A stretch of DNA of 64,000 nucleotides, taken from the NCBI RefSeq assembly GCF_017377655.1, contig NZ_JAFREL010000005.1, positions 41,798 through 105,797 of the forward strand, written 5' to 3'. Positions 55,899-64,000 of the stretch are shown here, piece by piece. This DNA is from Candidatus Enterococcus ferrettii (lineage in GTDB: Bacteria > Bacillota > Bacilli > Lactobacillales > Enterococcaceae). Each line of letters opens with the position of its first letter. Positions within the stretch are counted from its first letter, which is position 1. The notes under the pieces are model-generated. The model did no database searches. It was not told the DNA's origin and worked only from the letters and a program-made list of their open reading frames with translations. Position numbers and translations under genes: made by a program.

Positions 55899-58274
55899 TT
55901 AGTCTTCATCATCATTGTCATTATTATTGTTTGTCACATTGTTAGTACGGTTCGAACGATTGCGAGTATTCCAGTAATCTTCATAGTTAGCATCTGTACC
56001 GCCGATACCAAATTTGTAAGTATTGCTTCCCGGTCCATCTTTAGCCCAGAAGGATTCAGATTCACCACTTGGTACTTGGTAGGTAGTTCCATCATGACTA
56101 ACTTTCCCAGGTTTCAGTCCCGTAAAGGTTGAAACCTTCTCTTTCTTGACATCGTCAGACAACTTAAACTCCTCATTTACCTCAAATACGTTAGGATTCA
56201 CGCCATAGATTCGACCAGCTAGATACGCCATATAAGTAGCAGTACGGTTTCCAGCATTGCTATCCATCGGCTGATTATCATCGCGGCCTGTCCAACTGCC
56301 TAAAGTAACAGAAGGTGTAGAAACAATCAACCAGTTATCTGTATAATTATCGGTTGTTCCCGTTTTACCTACCCAGTCAGCTGTACTTAAGGTATAGTTT
56401 ACTCCGCTTAGTAATGCTTTAAATGGAGTAGTCTGCTGCTCGGTGATTACACTGCGCATCATATCATTCATGATGCTTGCTGTTGCTTTAGAGTAAACCT
56501 GTACAGGATTTTCTTGGTGTTTGTAGATTTCTTTGCCTGTACTGTCTGTAATGGATTCAATTAAATAACCCTCTTGATAAACACCACCGTTGGCTAATGC
56601 TTGAAAACCATTTACTTGATTTAATGTAGTGGTCTCAATAGTTCCCAAAGGTGCTGATTCAACTCCCCAGTTGTCGGAGCTTGGAAAATTCATTTTCTTC
56701 AAATAATCATTGTAGACATATTGATCAGAGCCTTTTTCTGTTAATAAATCTTGATAAACATGATAGGCAGGAATATTGGTAGACTCTACTAACGCTTCAC
56801 GAGTTGTTTGGAAGGTTCGTGAACCATCTCCGGTCGCGTTTTTCAATTCTTTTCCAGCATTGGCACCTTGTTGATACTTCATTGGAAAATCAGCTATGCG
56901 GGTTCCGCTGCCGATCAACCCTTGGTCAACGGCTGGTCCGTAAACTAAAAGTGGTTTGATCGAAGAACCTGGCTGCCGAATGGTATCGAACGCATGATTA
57001 TTCTGATTAGTATTGTAATCACGACTGCCGACGAAACCATAAATCCGACCTGTCCGGTTATCCATCAAAATATTACCTGTTTCGATAGGCGTTCCCGATC
57101 CATTGTCAAGATATTGCCCGTATTCGGCCGCTGAAAGCTGCATCGCATCATAAATATTTTTATCAATTGTTGATTGAACATTTAATCCTTGGTTTTGGAT
57201 TTTTACTTTAGCCTGTTCAACATAACGAGTTCGTACATCATCTTTATTATAATCAGTTTCGCTGACACCATCTTGCGCTGCCTGCTGTCTAGCTAATATG
57301 CTGACTGCTTCATTGTATATGGTGTAATATAAGAACCCTCGTTGGTCTTCTACCACATCTTCTCGTGCTTTGAAATCTTTGGCTAAATCATAATTTTTAG
57401 CTTCTTCGTATTCCTGTTTGGAGATTACCTTTTCACGATACATATTAAAAAGTACATTATCCTTACGATCCATCCCAATTGAGTAATCTTCTTTGAGATC
57501 CCCAGTGTTTGTATAAGGACTATAAACGATAGGACTTTGCGGCAATCCAGCAATAAAGGCAGCCTGTGGTAAATTTAGATCCTTGGCCTGAACACCAAAA
57601 ATACCGGTGGCAGCTTCCTCCACGCCGGCAATGTTTTGCCCTTTATTATTACGACCAAACGGTGAAATATTCAAATAAGCGGTTAAAATTTCATCTTTGC
57701 TTAAATATTTTTCAACATCTAAAGCTAAAACAATTTCATTGGCTTTCCGTTTGAAAGAAGTCTCGCTGGTTAATACCTGTTGCTTTATCAGCTGCTGAGT
57801 TAAAGTAGACCCCCCAGAGCTTCCTCCCAAACCAGTTACTTCGCTGATTAACGCTCGAACCACTGCTTTAGGGACAACACCATGGTGTTCGAAAAAGTAC
57901 TCATCCTCTGTAGCAACAATGGCTTTTTTGATCCACGGCGATATTTCATCAGAGTTGACTTTTTGTCGAATAGGATCAGCACTAATCGTGGCTATCTCTT
58001 TATTGTCCGCATAAAGGAGTTTGGAAGACTCGGTAATATCGCCGACCGTTTGCTTTACTTCTTCTTTTGTCGGTGTAGCGGTACCTTCTACCAAGTAGGC
58101 AAAGTAGCCTGCGCCAATACCTAAAGCCAGCATACCTCCTAAGAATAGAACGAGGACAAGACCGACGAATAACGATTTTACCACTCTTAGTGTGACGTTA
58201 ATATAAAAAGAAGTGCCCACCAAATGCTTCGTGGAGCGGGGTTGCTTCTTTTTTTCTTTTTTCTTGTGAGCCAA
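55899..58274 (-). CDS. pbpF: Class A penicillin-binding protein (PbpF-type, glycosyltransferase/transpeptidase)
   Basis: This bifunctional enzyme polymerises and cross-links peptidoglycan outside the membrane. The 791 residues have a basic cytoplasmic tail and one membrane helix (about 35-60). The GT51 domain has the catalytic Glu in ATEDEYFFEHHG (about 123) and GGSTLTQQLIKQ. The transpeptidase motifs are SSIK (437-440), STN (498-500) and KTG (637-639). An Asn/Asp-rich C-terminal tail ends the protein. The start was set at TTG 58274, 6 bases after GAGGTG; the GTG at 58283 lies inside that ribosome-binding site. Position between ccpA and tyrS matches pbpF of E. faecalis; the symbol rests on synteny. 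Confidence 0.9.
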   Translation of the reverse strand: MAHKKKEKKKQPRSTKHLVGTSFYINVTLRVVKSLFVGLVLVLFLGGMLALGIGAGYFAYLVEGTATPTKEEVKQTVGDITESSKLLYADNKEIATISADPIRQKVNSDEISPWIKKAIVATEDEYFFEHHGVVPKAVVRALISEVTGLGGSSGGSTLTQQLIKQQVLTSETSFKRKANEIVLALDVEKYLSKDEILTAYLNISPFGRNNKGQNIAGVEEAATGIFGVQAKDLNLPQAAFIAGLPQSPIVYSPYTNTGDLKEDYSIGMDRKDNVLFNMYREKVISKQEYEEAKNYDLAKDFKAREDVVEDQRGFLYYTIYNEAVSILARQQAAQDGVSETDYNKDDVRTRYVEQAKVKIQNQGLNVQSTIDKNIYDAMQLSAAEYGQYLDNGSGTPIETGNILMDNRTGRIYGFVGSRDYNTNQNNHAFDTIRQPGSSIKPLLVYGPAVDQGLIGSGTRIADFPMKYQQGANAGKELKNATGDGSRTFQTTREALVESTNIPAYHVYQDLLTEKGSDQYVYNDYLKKMNFPSSDNWGVESAPLGTIETTTLNQVNGFQALANGGVYQEGYLIESITDSTGKEIYKHQENPVQVYSKATASIMNDMMRSVITEQQTTPFKALLSGVNYTLSTADWVGKTGTTDNYTDNWLIVSTPSVTLGSWTGRDDNQPMDSNAGNRTATYMAYLAGRIYGVNPNVFEVNEEFKLSDDVKKEKVSTFTGLKPGKVSHDGTTYQVPSGESESFWAKDGPGSNTYKFGIGGTDANYEDYWNTRNRSNRTNNVTNNNNDNDDED

Positions 58275-58298
58275 AAAGTTCACCTCATCGATTATCTA

Positions 58299-58318
58299 TA
58301 TAATTCTGTTGAATTATA
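58299..58318. promoter_or_regulatory. Perfect dyad TATAATTC-N4-GAATTATA over the pbpF -10/start
   Basis: An 8-4-8 perfect inverted repeat includes the pbpF -10 hexamer and the predicted transcription start. It could be an operator or a hairpin at the very 5' end of the transcript. Confidence 0.45.
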
Positions 58319-58342
58319 GCAAAGAATGAGCTGTCATAACAA
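58313..58342 (-). promoter_or_regulatory. Promoter of the class A PBP gene
   Basis: On the minus strand, TTGTTA (58342-58337), an 18-bp spacer and a perfect TATAAT (58318-58313) preceded by TGC are present. Confidence 0.65.
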
Positions 58343-58463
58343 GCACTTGGCGATATTGTAATCAAAACTTCAAATAATCGTAGTCATTTTGAATCTTACG
58401 TCTTTTAATTCGACATTTTTTCAGTTAATATGGGGAAGTATACAACTTTGAGGAGGAAAAAAA

Positions 58464-59726
58464 ATGAGTTCAGACTTTTTTCAGGAGCTAAAAGACCGTG
58501 GCTTGGTCTTCCAAGTGACGGATGAAGAAGCCCTAAAAAAACAATTAAATGAAGAGTCTGTCAAATTATATATTGGATTTGATCCAACTGCTGACAGCCT
58601 GCACATTGGACATTTGCTGCCAATTTTGACTTTGCGTCGTTTCCAGCAAAACGGTCACGTGCCAATTGCATTAGTAGGTGGCGGAACCGGAATGATCGGT
58701 GATCCATCGTTTAAAGATGCTGAACGTCAGTTAAACACCTTAGATACCGTTAAAGCTTGGTCTCAAAGTATCAAAGATCAGTTATCTGGTATTATTGATT
58801 TTGAAAGTCAAGAAAACCCAGCTATTGTTGCCAATAACTATGAATGGTTAGGCGAGGTATCATTAATCGATTTCTTACGTGATGTTGGTAAAAACTTTAC
58901 TATTAACTATATGATGAGCAAAGAAAGCGTAAAACGTCGGATTGAAACTGGAATTTCTTATACAGAGTTTGCGTACCAATTATTGCAGGCTTATGATTTT
59001 CTTCAATTATTTGATCGTTACGGTTGTCATCTGCAGTTAGGCGGCAGCGATCAGTGGGGAAATATTACTTCAGGGATTGAATTGATCCGTCGTGAAAAAG
59101 AGGCGCAAGCATTTGGATTAACTATGCCGTTAATTACGAAAGCAGACGGGACTAAGTTTGGTAAAACTGAAGGCAATGCAGTTTGGCTTGATTCTGAGAA
59201 GACCTCTCCTTATGAGTTTTACCAATTTTGGATTAATACAGATGATCGCGATGCAGTGAAATTCTTGAAATATTTCACCTTCTTACCATTAGAAGAAATT
59301 GATGCCCTTGAAAAAGAGTTCAATCAAGCTCCTGAAAAGCGTTTAGCTCAACGGACGTTGGCTAAAGAAGTAACCACTTTGGTTCATGGTGAAAAAGCCT
59401 ATGAACAAGCGGTCCATATCTCAGAAGCATTGTTCAGCGGCGCAGTAAAAAATTTAACTGCGGATGAAATCAAACAAGGCTTTAAAAACGTACCAAGCTA
59501 CCAAGTGAAAGCGGAAGATGACTTAAGTTTAGTAGAGATTTTAATTACTGCAGAAATTGAAGCATCTAAACGTCAAGCCCGGGAAGATATTACTAACGGA
59601 GCAATTTATGTGAATGGCGACCGTGTACAAGACTTGTCTTACGTATTGAGTGACGAAGATAAATTGGCAGAATCCTTTATAGTTATTCGTCGTGGGAAGA
59701 AAAAATATTTCGTGTTGCAGTTTTAA
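58464..59726 (+). CDS. tyrS: Tyrosyl-tRNA synthetase
   Basis: TyrRS charges tRNA-Tyr (a tRNA-Tyr gene is at 21413). The 420 residues have the class I HIGH motif (47-50 in [13 protein letters not shown]), tyrosine-binding GGSDQWGNI, and the KMSKS equivalent KFGKT. A C-terminal S4-like RNA-binding domain follows ([22 protein letters not shown]). TTTGAGGAGG precedes ATG. The 180-base upstream gap lacks T-box hallmarks, so regulation by uncharged tRNA is not evident here. Confidence 0.96.
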   Translation: MSSDFFQELKDRGLVFQVTDEEALKKQLNEESVKLYIGFDPTADSLHIGHLLPILTLRRFQQNGHVPIALVGGGTGMIGDPSFKDAERQLNTLDTVKAWSQSIKDQLSGIIDFESQENPAIVANNYEWLGEVSLIDFLRDVGKNFTINYMMSKESVKRRIETGISYTEFAYQLLQAYDFLQLFDRYGCHLQLGGSDQWGNITSGIELIRREKEAQAFGLTMPLITKADGTKFGKTEGNAVWLDSEKTSPYEFYQFWINTDDRDAVKFLKYFTFLPLEEIDALEKEFNQAPEKRLAQRTLAKEVTTLVHGEKAYEQAVHISEALFSGAVKNLTADEIKQGFKNVPSYQVKAEDDLSLVEILITAEIEASKRQAREDITNGAIYVNGDRVQDLSYVLSDEDKLAESFIVIRRGKKKYFVLQF

Positions 59727-59732
59727 TTGAGA

Positions 59733-59768
59733 AGTTGGCTAAATCTTCGGATTTAGCCAACTCTTTTA
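59733..59768 (+). terminator. Terminator of tyrS
   Basis: AGTTGGCTAAATC (59733-59745) pairs perfectly with GATTTAGCCAACT (59750-59762) across a TTCG tetraloop, followed by CTTTTAT. Confidence 0.9.
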
Positions 59769-59780
59769 TAAGGAGTAGAA

Positions 59781-60689
59781 ATGACAAACATCTTATGGAA
59801 TTCATTAGGACTGTTTCTAATTGTCTGTTTAGGGTATCTGACAAAACGTTTTAATATATTGAGCAAAGCGGATGGTTCAACATTATCGATGATCATCATA
59901 AATATAACACTTCCAGGAGCAATCATCGTTAATTTAGCTAAGTTGGATATTGCTTCTAATTTACTTTTACTGATCCTGGCTGGTGTTGTAATGAACATAG
60001 TAATGATTGGTTTTGGTGCATTCTTTTCTAAAAAGCAGCAAACAGTGGAACGAGAGCTGTTAATGTACAGTGCTTCAGGGTACAATATTGGAAATTTTGC
60101 TTTGCCTTTTCTTCAAAGCTTTTTACCGCAAGCAATCCCTGCCTTATCAATTTTTGATATTGGAAACAGTATTATGCTGGCTGGTGGTTCGACAGTTATG
60201 ATTGAGGCAGTTAGCGGATCGAGTAAAGAAATTCCCAGTATTTTTCAAATTGGTAAGCGGCTAGCCCGATCAGTCCCCTTTTTATGTTATTTGATTATGC
60301 TATTTTTGCGCAGCTTCTCCATTGAAATTCCGATGCGCTTAGTTACCATGATTCAACCAATTGCGAATGCCAATACCTTCTTATCGATGTTTATGATTGG
60401 ATTGTTTTCAGAATTACGGTTGCCAAGAAGCGATATAGTGCTAGTTGTTCGAACATTAGCTGTTAAATATATTTTTGGCGGTGTAATAGCTTTATTTGTG
60501 GCATTGTTGCCTTTACCGTCTATTATCAAAATGGTATTATGTTTAGTTTCGTTAGGACCTTTGACCACATTTGGGGTGGTAAATAGTGTTCAAGCAGGTG
60601 CTCGCCCAGAAGTTGTGGGATTTACTTCCTCTATCAGCTTTTTGGTAAGTCTGCCGTTAATGACAGCAATTTTACTGTTGGTATTGTAA
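59781..60689 (+). CDS. AEC (auxin efflux carrier) family transporter
   Basis: This 302-residue protein has about ten hydrophobic helices in two inverted halves, as in the AEC/BASS-like fold. Features are GYLTKRFNILSKADGSTLSMIIINITLPGAIIVNLA near the N-terminus, and conserved Asn/Pro breaks (YNIGNFALPFLQ) in the middle. Bacterial members move carboxylates such as malate; the substrate here cannot be assigned. ATAAGGAG precedes ATG, and it lies close after the tyrS terminator. nfo follows within 35 bases. Confidence 0.85.
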   Translation: MTNILWNSLGLFLIVCLGYLTKRFNILSKADGSTLSMIIINITLPGAIIVNLAKLDIASNLLLLILAGVVMNIVMIGFGAFFSKKQQTVERELLMYSASGYNIGNFALPFLQSFLPQAIPALSIFDIGNSIMLAGGSTVMIEAVSGSSKEIPSIFQIGKRLARSVPFLCYLIMLFLRSFSIEIPMRLVTMIQPIANANTFLSMFMIGLFSELRLPRSDIVLVVRTLAVKYIFGGVIALFVALLPLPSIIKMVLCLVSLGPLTTFGVVNSVQAGARPEVVGFTSSISFLVSLPLMTAILLLVL

Positions 60690-60723
60690 TGAATGAAAAT
60701 CCTTGTAAGGAGTGAAGAAAGAT

Positions 60724-61611
60724 ATGTTAATTGGTTCTCATGTCAGTATGAAAGGAAAAGAGATGTTGCTGGGCGCTGCTAAAGAAGCAGCCAGCTACGA
60801 AGCATCTACTTTTATGATTTATAGCGGTGCGCCGCAAAATACCAAACGTAAATCAGTGGAGGAAATGAATATTCCTGCTGGAGAAGCTTTTATGGAGGAG
60901 CATGGACTATCCAATATTGTGATGCATGCGCCATATATTATTAATTTAGGCAATACAACCAAACCAGAAATGTTTGGCTTTGCAGTGCAGTTTTTACGGG
61001 AAGAAATTATGCGGGCAGAAGCGTTAGGGGCTACGCAAATTACGCTTCACCCCGGGGCACACGTGGGTGCTGGTGAAGAAGCTGCGTTGGATCAAATTAT
61101 TAGAGGGCTAAATGAAGTGCTGACTGAGGACCAAAAAGCTCAAATTGCCTTAGAAACGATGGCAGGTAAAGGGACTGAAGTCGGGAAGACCTTTGAAGAA
61201 TTGGCATATATCATTAATGGTGTGATGCTCAATGAGAAGCTGTCAGTTACCTTCGATACTTGCCATACAAATGATGCTGGTTATGATGTGAAAAACAATT
61301 TTGATGGTGTAATGGAGGATTTTGATCGGATCATTGGTTTAGATCGACTAAAGGTTCTCCATATAAATGATTCAAAAAATCCGATGGGTGCTAGAAAAGA
61401 CCGTCATGCCAATATCGGTTATGGAACAATTGGTTTTGATACCTTGAATCAAATTGTCCATGATGAACGCTTTTCTAAAGTATCTAAAATTTTAGAAACA
61501 CCTTACGTTGGAAAAGATAAGAAGACGGCCTATGCACCTTATGGAAAAGAGATTGCCATGTTCAAGGAGCAAAAATTTGATAAAGCAGCCTTTCCAGAAT
61601 TAGCTGAATAA
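60724..61611 (+). CDS. nfo: Endonuclease IV (AP endonuclease)
   Basis: Nfo incises DNA 5' to abasic sites in base-excision repair. The 295 residues form a TIM barrel with zinc ligands in the family motifs: [34 protein letters not shown] and [12 protein letters not shown]. The remaining motifs are [38 protein letters not shown] and LETPY. The start was set at ATG 60724 after AAGGAG; the GTG at 60712 overlaps that site. Confidence 0.95.
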   Translation: MLIGSHVSMKGKEMLLGAAKEAASYEASTFMIYSGAPQNTKRKSVEEMNIPAGEAFMEEHGLSNIVMHAPYIINLGNTTKPEMFGFAVQFLREEIMRAEALGATQITLHPGAHVGAGEEAALDQIIRGLNEVLTEDQKAQIALETMAGKGTEVGKTFEELAYIINGVMLNEKLSVTFDTCHTNDAGYDVKNNFDGVMEDFDRIIGLDRLKVLHINDSKNPMGARKDRHANIGYGTIGFDTLNQIVHDERFSKVSKILETPYVGKDKKTAYAPYGKEIAMFKEQKFDKAAFPELAE

Positions 61612-61705
61612 AAGCAGTTAAGAAAATCAAAATTATTATCTGACTACAAATCCGAACGATTAGTTTTCATCTTTAGTTGATTGCACCTTAACAATTAACT
61701 TTAGG

Positions 61706-61731
61706 AAAGCCGATCGGTTCGGTTTTTTTTA
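61706..61731 (+). terminator. Terminator after nfo
   Basis: AAGCCGA pairs with TCGGTTT (with a G-T pair) within 61707-61724, followed by a run of T residues. The stem is short. Confidence 0.6.
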
Positions 61732-61755
61732 TTGAAAATGACTGTCAATTTTTTG

Positions 61756-61784
61756 TTGGTAAATTGCTGGTAAAATGATATGAT
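61756..61784 (+). promoter_or_regulatory. Probable promoter of the MFS-FadR genes
   Basis: TTGGTA (61756-61761), a 17-bp spacer and TATGAT (61779-61784) are present. The -10 runs into the dyad at 61781-61800. Confidence 0.5.
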
Positions 61785-61800
61785 GATTCAAAAGTCATCA
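61781..61800. promoter_or_regulatory. Dyad TGATGA-N8-TCATCA (candidate GntR/FCD operator)
   Basis: This perfect 6-8-6 inverted repeat lies over the -10/start region of the MFS gene. Its cognate factor is plausibly the FadR-type regulator encoded by the second gene of the same operon. Confidence 0.5.
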
Positions 61801-61822
61801 GATGATTAAGGGCGAGGGATTT

Positions 61823-63013
61823 ATGACAAAGAAAAAGACTGTGCTGCTAATCTTTTTAGTAGCCTTCAATTTACGACTGGGAATTTCTAGCGTAGCTCCC
61901 ATTTTGGCGACAATTCAACGTAGTTTGCATTTATCTAATTTTTCAGTCAGCCTTTTGATAAGTATTCCGGTAATTTGCATGGGGGTTTTAGCTTTTTTGG
62001 TCGCATTTGTACAAAAGAAACTTGGACGTAACAAGGGCATCTTTTTATTTTTACTCATTTTAGGCGTCGCGACGTTGAGTAGAGGCGTGTTCAACAGCTT
62101 TTTGGGATTGGTAGTTAGCACCTTGTTAATTGGTTGTTCGATAGCATTAATTGGTCCATTGTTATCAGGATTTATTAAAGAAATTTTTCCAGAAAAAGCA
62201 GGCCTTTTGATTGGTATTTATTCACTAAGTATGGGATTAGGTTCCGTTAGTGCTTCTAGTTTGATGGGACCATTAACGCGATATTTTAATGGGCAATGGT
62301 CTACAGCTTTAGCTGTTTGGGGGTTATTAGCAATAATCAGCGGGTTCATTTGGAAGCTGTTGGCAGATAAAACGACTTCGCCAGCTACAAGTAAGCAGTT
62401 TGGAACTTCTTTCTTTGCAGATAAAAAATTATGGAAATTGGCTTTATTTTTTGGAATTCAGTCCGGAGTATTTTATAGTTTTACTACTTGGATTACTTCT
62501 GCTTTGTTGAGTAAGGGGGTGTCGCCAATTTGGAGCATCACTTTACTAACTACTTTTACAGCTGTTCAAATGATTAGCAGCTTTTTAATTCCTACATTGA
62601 TGGATAAATTTGGAACTACTAAGCAATGGATTATCTGTTGTAGTTTCTGCCTATTAGGGTCTGCTCTGTTATTGATTTTCGCCAATAGACTCTTCATGCT
62701 AGTGATAAGTATTCTATTGGCTGCAATAGCAACAGGCGGATTTTTCCCAATTGCCATGCTGTTGCCGATTCGAGAAAGCCAAGATGCTTCGCAAGCTAGT
62801 ATTTATGCTAGTATTGTTCAGGCCTTTGGTTATATGATTGGTGGGATTACTCCTGTTTTAATTGGCAGTTTTATTGATTTAACAAATAGTACAGCCAGCT
62901 TGTATTGGTTTCTGCTAATAGGTGCAATTTTGTTGTTGATAGTAGGCCATTCATTGGAAAGTGAGGAAACAGATGGGAAACAAACGCGGGTTAGTCAATC
63001 AAACAATCACTGA
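61823..63013 (+). CDS. MFS transporter, CynX/NimT-like
   Basis: This 396-residue protein has twelve hydrophobic helices. The family signature follows the first helix: FLVAFNLRLGISSVAPILATIQ, then VCMGVLAFL-like helix 2 and the loop QKKLGRN. The second half contains GIQSGVFYSFTTWITSALLSKG and LLPIRESQDASQAS. This resembles the CynX/NimT (cyanate/nitroimidazole) exporter-type branch; the real substrate is unknown. The start was set at ATG 61823 with GAGGG upstream; an ATG at 61802 overlaps the operator. It overlaps the regulator gene by 41 bases. Confidence 0.85.
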   Translation: MTKKKTVLLIFLVAFNLRLGISSVAPILATIQRSLHLSNFSVSLLISIPVICMGVLAFLVAFVQKKLGRNKGIFLFLLILGVATLSRGVFNSFLGLVVSTLLIGCSIALIGPLLSGFIKEIFPEKAGLLIGIYSLSMGLGSVSASSLMGPLTRYFNGQWSTALAVWGLLAIISGFIWKLLADKTTSPATSKQFGTSFFADKKLWKLALFFGIQSGVFYSFTTWITSALLSKGVSPIWSITLLTTFTAVQMISSFLIPTLMDKFGTTKQWIICCSFCLLGSALLLIFANRLFMLVISILLAAIATGGFFPIAMLLPIRESQDASQASIYASIVQAFGYMIGGITPVLIGSFIDLTNSTASLYWFLLIGAILLLIVGHSLESEETDGKQTRVSQSNNH

Positions 63014-63602
63014 ACTTTTGACCTTTATTAAGGCACAAAACTATAGAGTGGGACAAAAACTACCTAAAGAAGCCGATTTAGCCGAACTACTAGGAGTAGG
63101 ACGTTCAACGTTACGAGAAGCGGTAAAAATATTGTCTTTCTCGGATGTGCTAGATGTACGGCAAGGTTCTGGTACTTATTTGAAAAATACCAGTTTTAAA
63201 GAAGATTTCTCAACGGAAGAACTGCTAGCCGCTCGGCAAATGTTAGAACTACAAGCTGTTCGTTTAGTTATTCAAAAGGATCATAAGGTTGAGACTATGC
63301 TTCATCTGAAGGAATTACTATTTCAACGGAATCAGTTATTAGAGGCGGGCAAGTTTTCTGAATACGTAATTCAGGATATGGCTTTTCATAAAAAAATTAT
63401 TGATTTGACAAGTAATCCTTTTTTAGTCAAATGGTACCATGAAATCGAAGAGGCCATTCGACTATATCTAAGTGGTCAGATTCTGAAAGTAGCGAACTAT
63501 CAAGATAATACTCGCTTTCATAATCAGCTTTACCAGGCATTGGTAGATAAAGATGTTGAATTAGCTGAACAAATGATTATTGCAAATAACGGCTTTGAGT
63601 GA
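62973..63602 (+). CDS. GntR family regulator, FadR subfamily (FCD domain)
   Basis: This 209-residue regulator has an N-terminal winged helix (about 5-70: ITELLTFIKAQNYRVGQKLPKEADLAELLGVGRSTLREAVKIL, QGSGTYLK). The helical FCD ligand domain follows (ARQMLELQAVRL, DMAFHKKIIDLTSNPFLVKWY, RFHNQLYQALVDKDVELAEQMI), with His/Asp residues that usually bind a metal. Ligands are typically carboxylates. It is co-transcribed with and overlaps the MFS gene, so it probably controls it. ATG 62973 was chosen because GAGGAAAC lies just upstream. Confidence 0.88.
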   Translation: MGNKRGLVNQTITELLTFIKAQNYRVGQKLPKEADLAELLGVGRSTLREAVKILSFSDVLDVRQGSGTYLKNTSFKEDFSTEELLAARQMLELQAVRLVIQKDHKVETMLHLKELLFQRNQLLEAGKFSEYVIQDMAFHKKIIDLTSNPFLVKWYHEIEEAIRLYLSGQILKVANYQDNTRFHNQLYQALVDKDVELAEQMIIANNGFE

Positions 63603-63674
63603 TGGGAACTGTTAGATATTCTAAGGAGATTATCAAGATTTGGGAAATACCTTTTCTTTTGTGGGAAGTTCTAG

Positions 63675-63680
63675 TAAAAT
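63675..63680 (+). promoter_or_regulatory. Possible -10 element of yneF
   Basis: TAAAAT lies about 33 bases upstream of the start codon, with only a weak -35 (TTTTCT at 63652-63657). Confidence 0.35.
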
Positions 63681-63713
63681 ATGTAGCGAATGTCAAAAGA
63701 GAGGAGCGATAAA

Positions 63714-63932
63714 ATGGTATCAACAGGAATTGTTGTGTTGATTGCAGTCATTGCCGCAATATTGGGTGCTGTAGGTGGTTTCTTCTTAGCTAGAAACTGG
63801 ATGAAAGATTATTTAAAAAAGAACCCTCCAATTAATGAGGATATGTTGCGTCAGATGATGATGTCGATGGGTCAAAAACCTTCTGAGAAAAAAATTCGTC
63901 AAATGATGCAGCAAATGAAAAATCAAGAGTAA
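63714..63932 (+). CDS. YneF family (UPF0154) small membrane protein
   Basis: This 72-residue protein has one N-terminal membrane helix (about 4-26, GIVVLIAVIAAILGAVGGFFLAR). The UPF0154 signature follows: KKNPPINEDMLRQMMMSMGQKPSEKKIRQMMQQMK. Function is unknown. The start was set at ATG 63714 because GAGGAG lies 7 bases upstream; the in-frame ATG at 63690 lies before that site. It is monocistronic with its own terminator. Confidence 0.88.
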   Translation: MVSTGIVVLIAVIAAILGAVGGFFLARNWMKDYLKKNPPINEDMLRQMMMSMGQKPSEKKIRQMMQQMKNQE

Positions 63933-63940
63933 GCATAAGC

Positions 63941-63977
63941 AAGGACAACCATTCTTTGATGGTTGCCCTTCTTTTTT
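63941..63977 (+). terminator. Terminator of yneF
   Basis: AAGGACAACCAT (63941-63952) pairs with ATGGTTGCCCTT (63959-63970), with one mismatch, followed by CTTTTTTG. Confidence 0.85.
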
Positions 63978-64000
63978 GAACTTGAATTTACAATTTAAGT

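Noticed and set aside
58275..58283. GTG start at 58283 for the class A PBP
   Set aside because: The GTG is part of the GAGGTG ribosome-binding site. TTG 58274, 6 bases later, is better placed.

Overview
The window is 64 kb of compact, low-GC Firmicutes core chromosome. The best fit is Enterococcus or a close Enterococcaceae relative. Support comes from a liaX-liaY-liaZ cluster (46054-48285), a PhoU-terminated pst operon with two pstB genes, the order ccpA / class A PBP / tyrS, a DUF2969 protein, long-form Hpf, a prfB with the programmed frameshift, strong AGGAGG ribosome-binding sites, and frequent TTG starts. I see no insertion sequence, prophage, CRISPR array, rRNA operon or toxin-antitoxin pair. 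Two tRNA genes (Tyr, Gln) are present.

Layout. 1-6127: end of an FAH-family gene, a gamma-carbonic-anhydrase-like protein, a YjdI/YjdJ-type pair, secG, a lipoprotein on the minus strand, then esterase-rnr-smpB. 6313-12880: the F1Fo ATP synthase operon atpBEFHAGDC with its own promoter and terminator. 13000-15153: a DUF1146 gene, murA, a 58-residue EpuA-type membrane protein and yidD. 15154-15762: a 0.6-kb stretch with no intact gene, probably decayed, ending in a CodY-box-like site and a near-consensus promoter. 15763-20979: a branched-chain amino-acid ABC transporter (livJHMGF) plus a CBS-ACT regulatory protein. 21066-22016: a DUF2969 gene, the two tRNAs and a small basic orphan. 22055-27084: a TetR regulator divergent from a 1414-residue fused 2-hydroxyacyl-CoA dehydratase activase-like protein. 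27197-30942: a GntR/UTRA regulator, YigZ, a small unknown, comFA and comFC. 31082-37324: hpf, secA, prfB, ftsE and ftsX. 37460-45794: cardiolipin synthase, pstS, pstCAB1B2-phoU and a MATE exporter. 46054-53467: liaXYZ, hprK-lgt-gpsA-galU, and DUF948 and YtxH envelope proteins. 53517-63932: pepQ diverging from ccpA, a class A PBP diverging from tyrS, an AEC transporter, nfo, an MFS transporter with a FadR-type regulator, and yneF.

How the genes work together. Many belong to envelope and secretion biology: secG/secA/yidD for export, murA/PBP for wall synthesis, lgt for lipoproteins, cls and gpsA for phospholipid, galU for UDP-glucose, liaXYZ for the membrane-stress response, and ftsEX for division. 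A second theme is nutrient control. HprK and CcpA form the carbon-catabolite relay, and cre-like sites sit between pepQ and ccpA. A CodY-like site precedes the branched-chain amino-acid importer. TTTACA repeats resembling Pho boxes precede pstC.

The parts least explained by textbook knowledge are the giant activase with its TetR divergon, the attenuator-like leader of the MATE gene, a structured leader around the TTG start of secG, a cluster of AGTAAA-type dyads upstream of secA that resembles sequence upstream of pstC, and the decayed segment before livJ. Nothing in the window looks like a wholly new defence or mobile system. All identifications come from reading the sequence and family knowledge; no database search was run.
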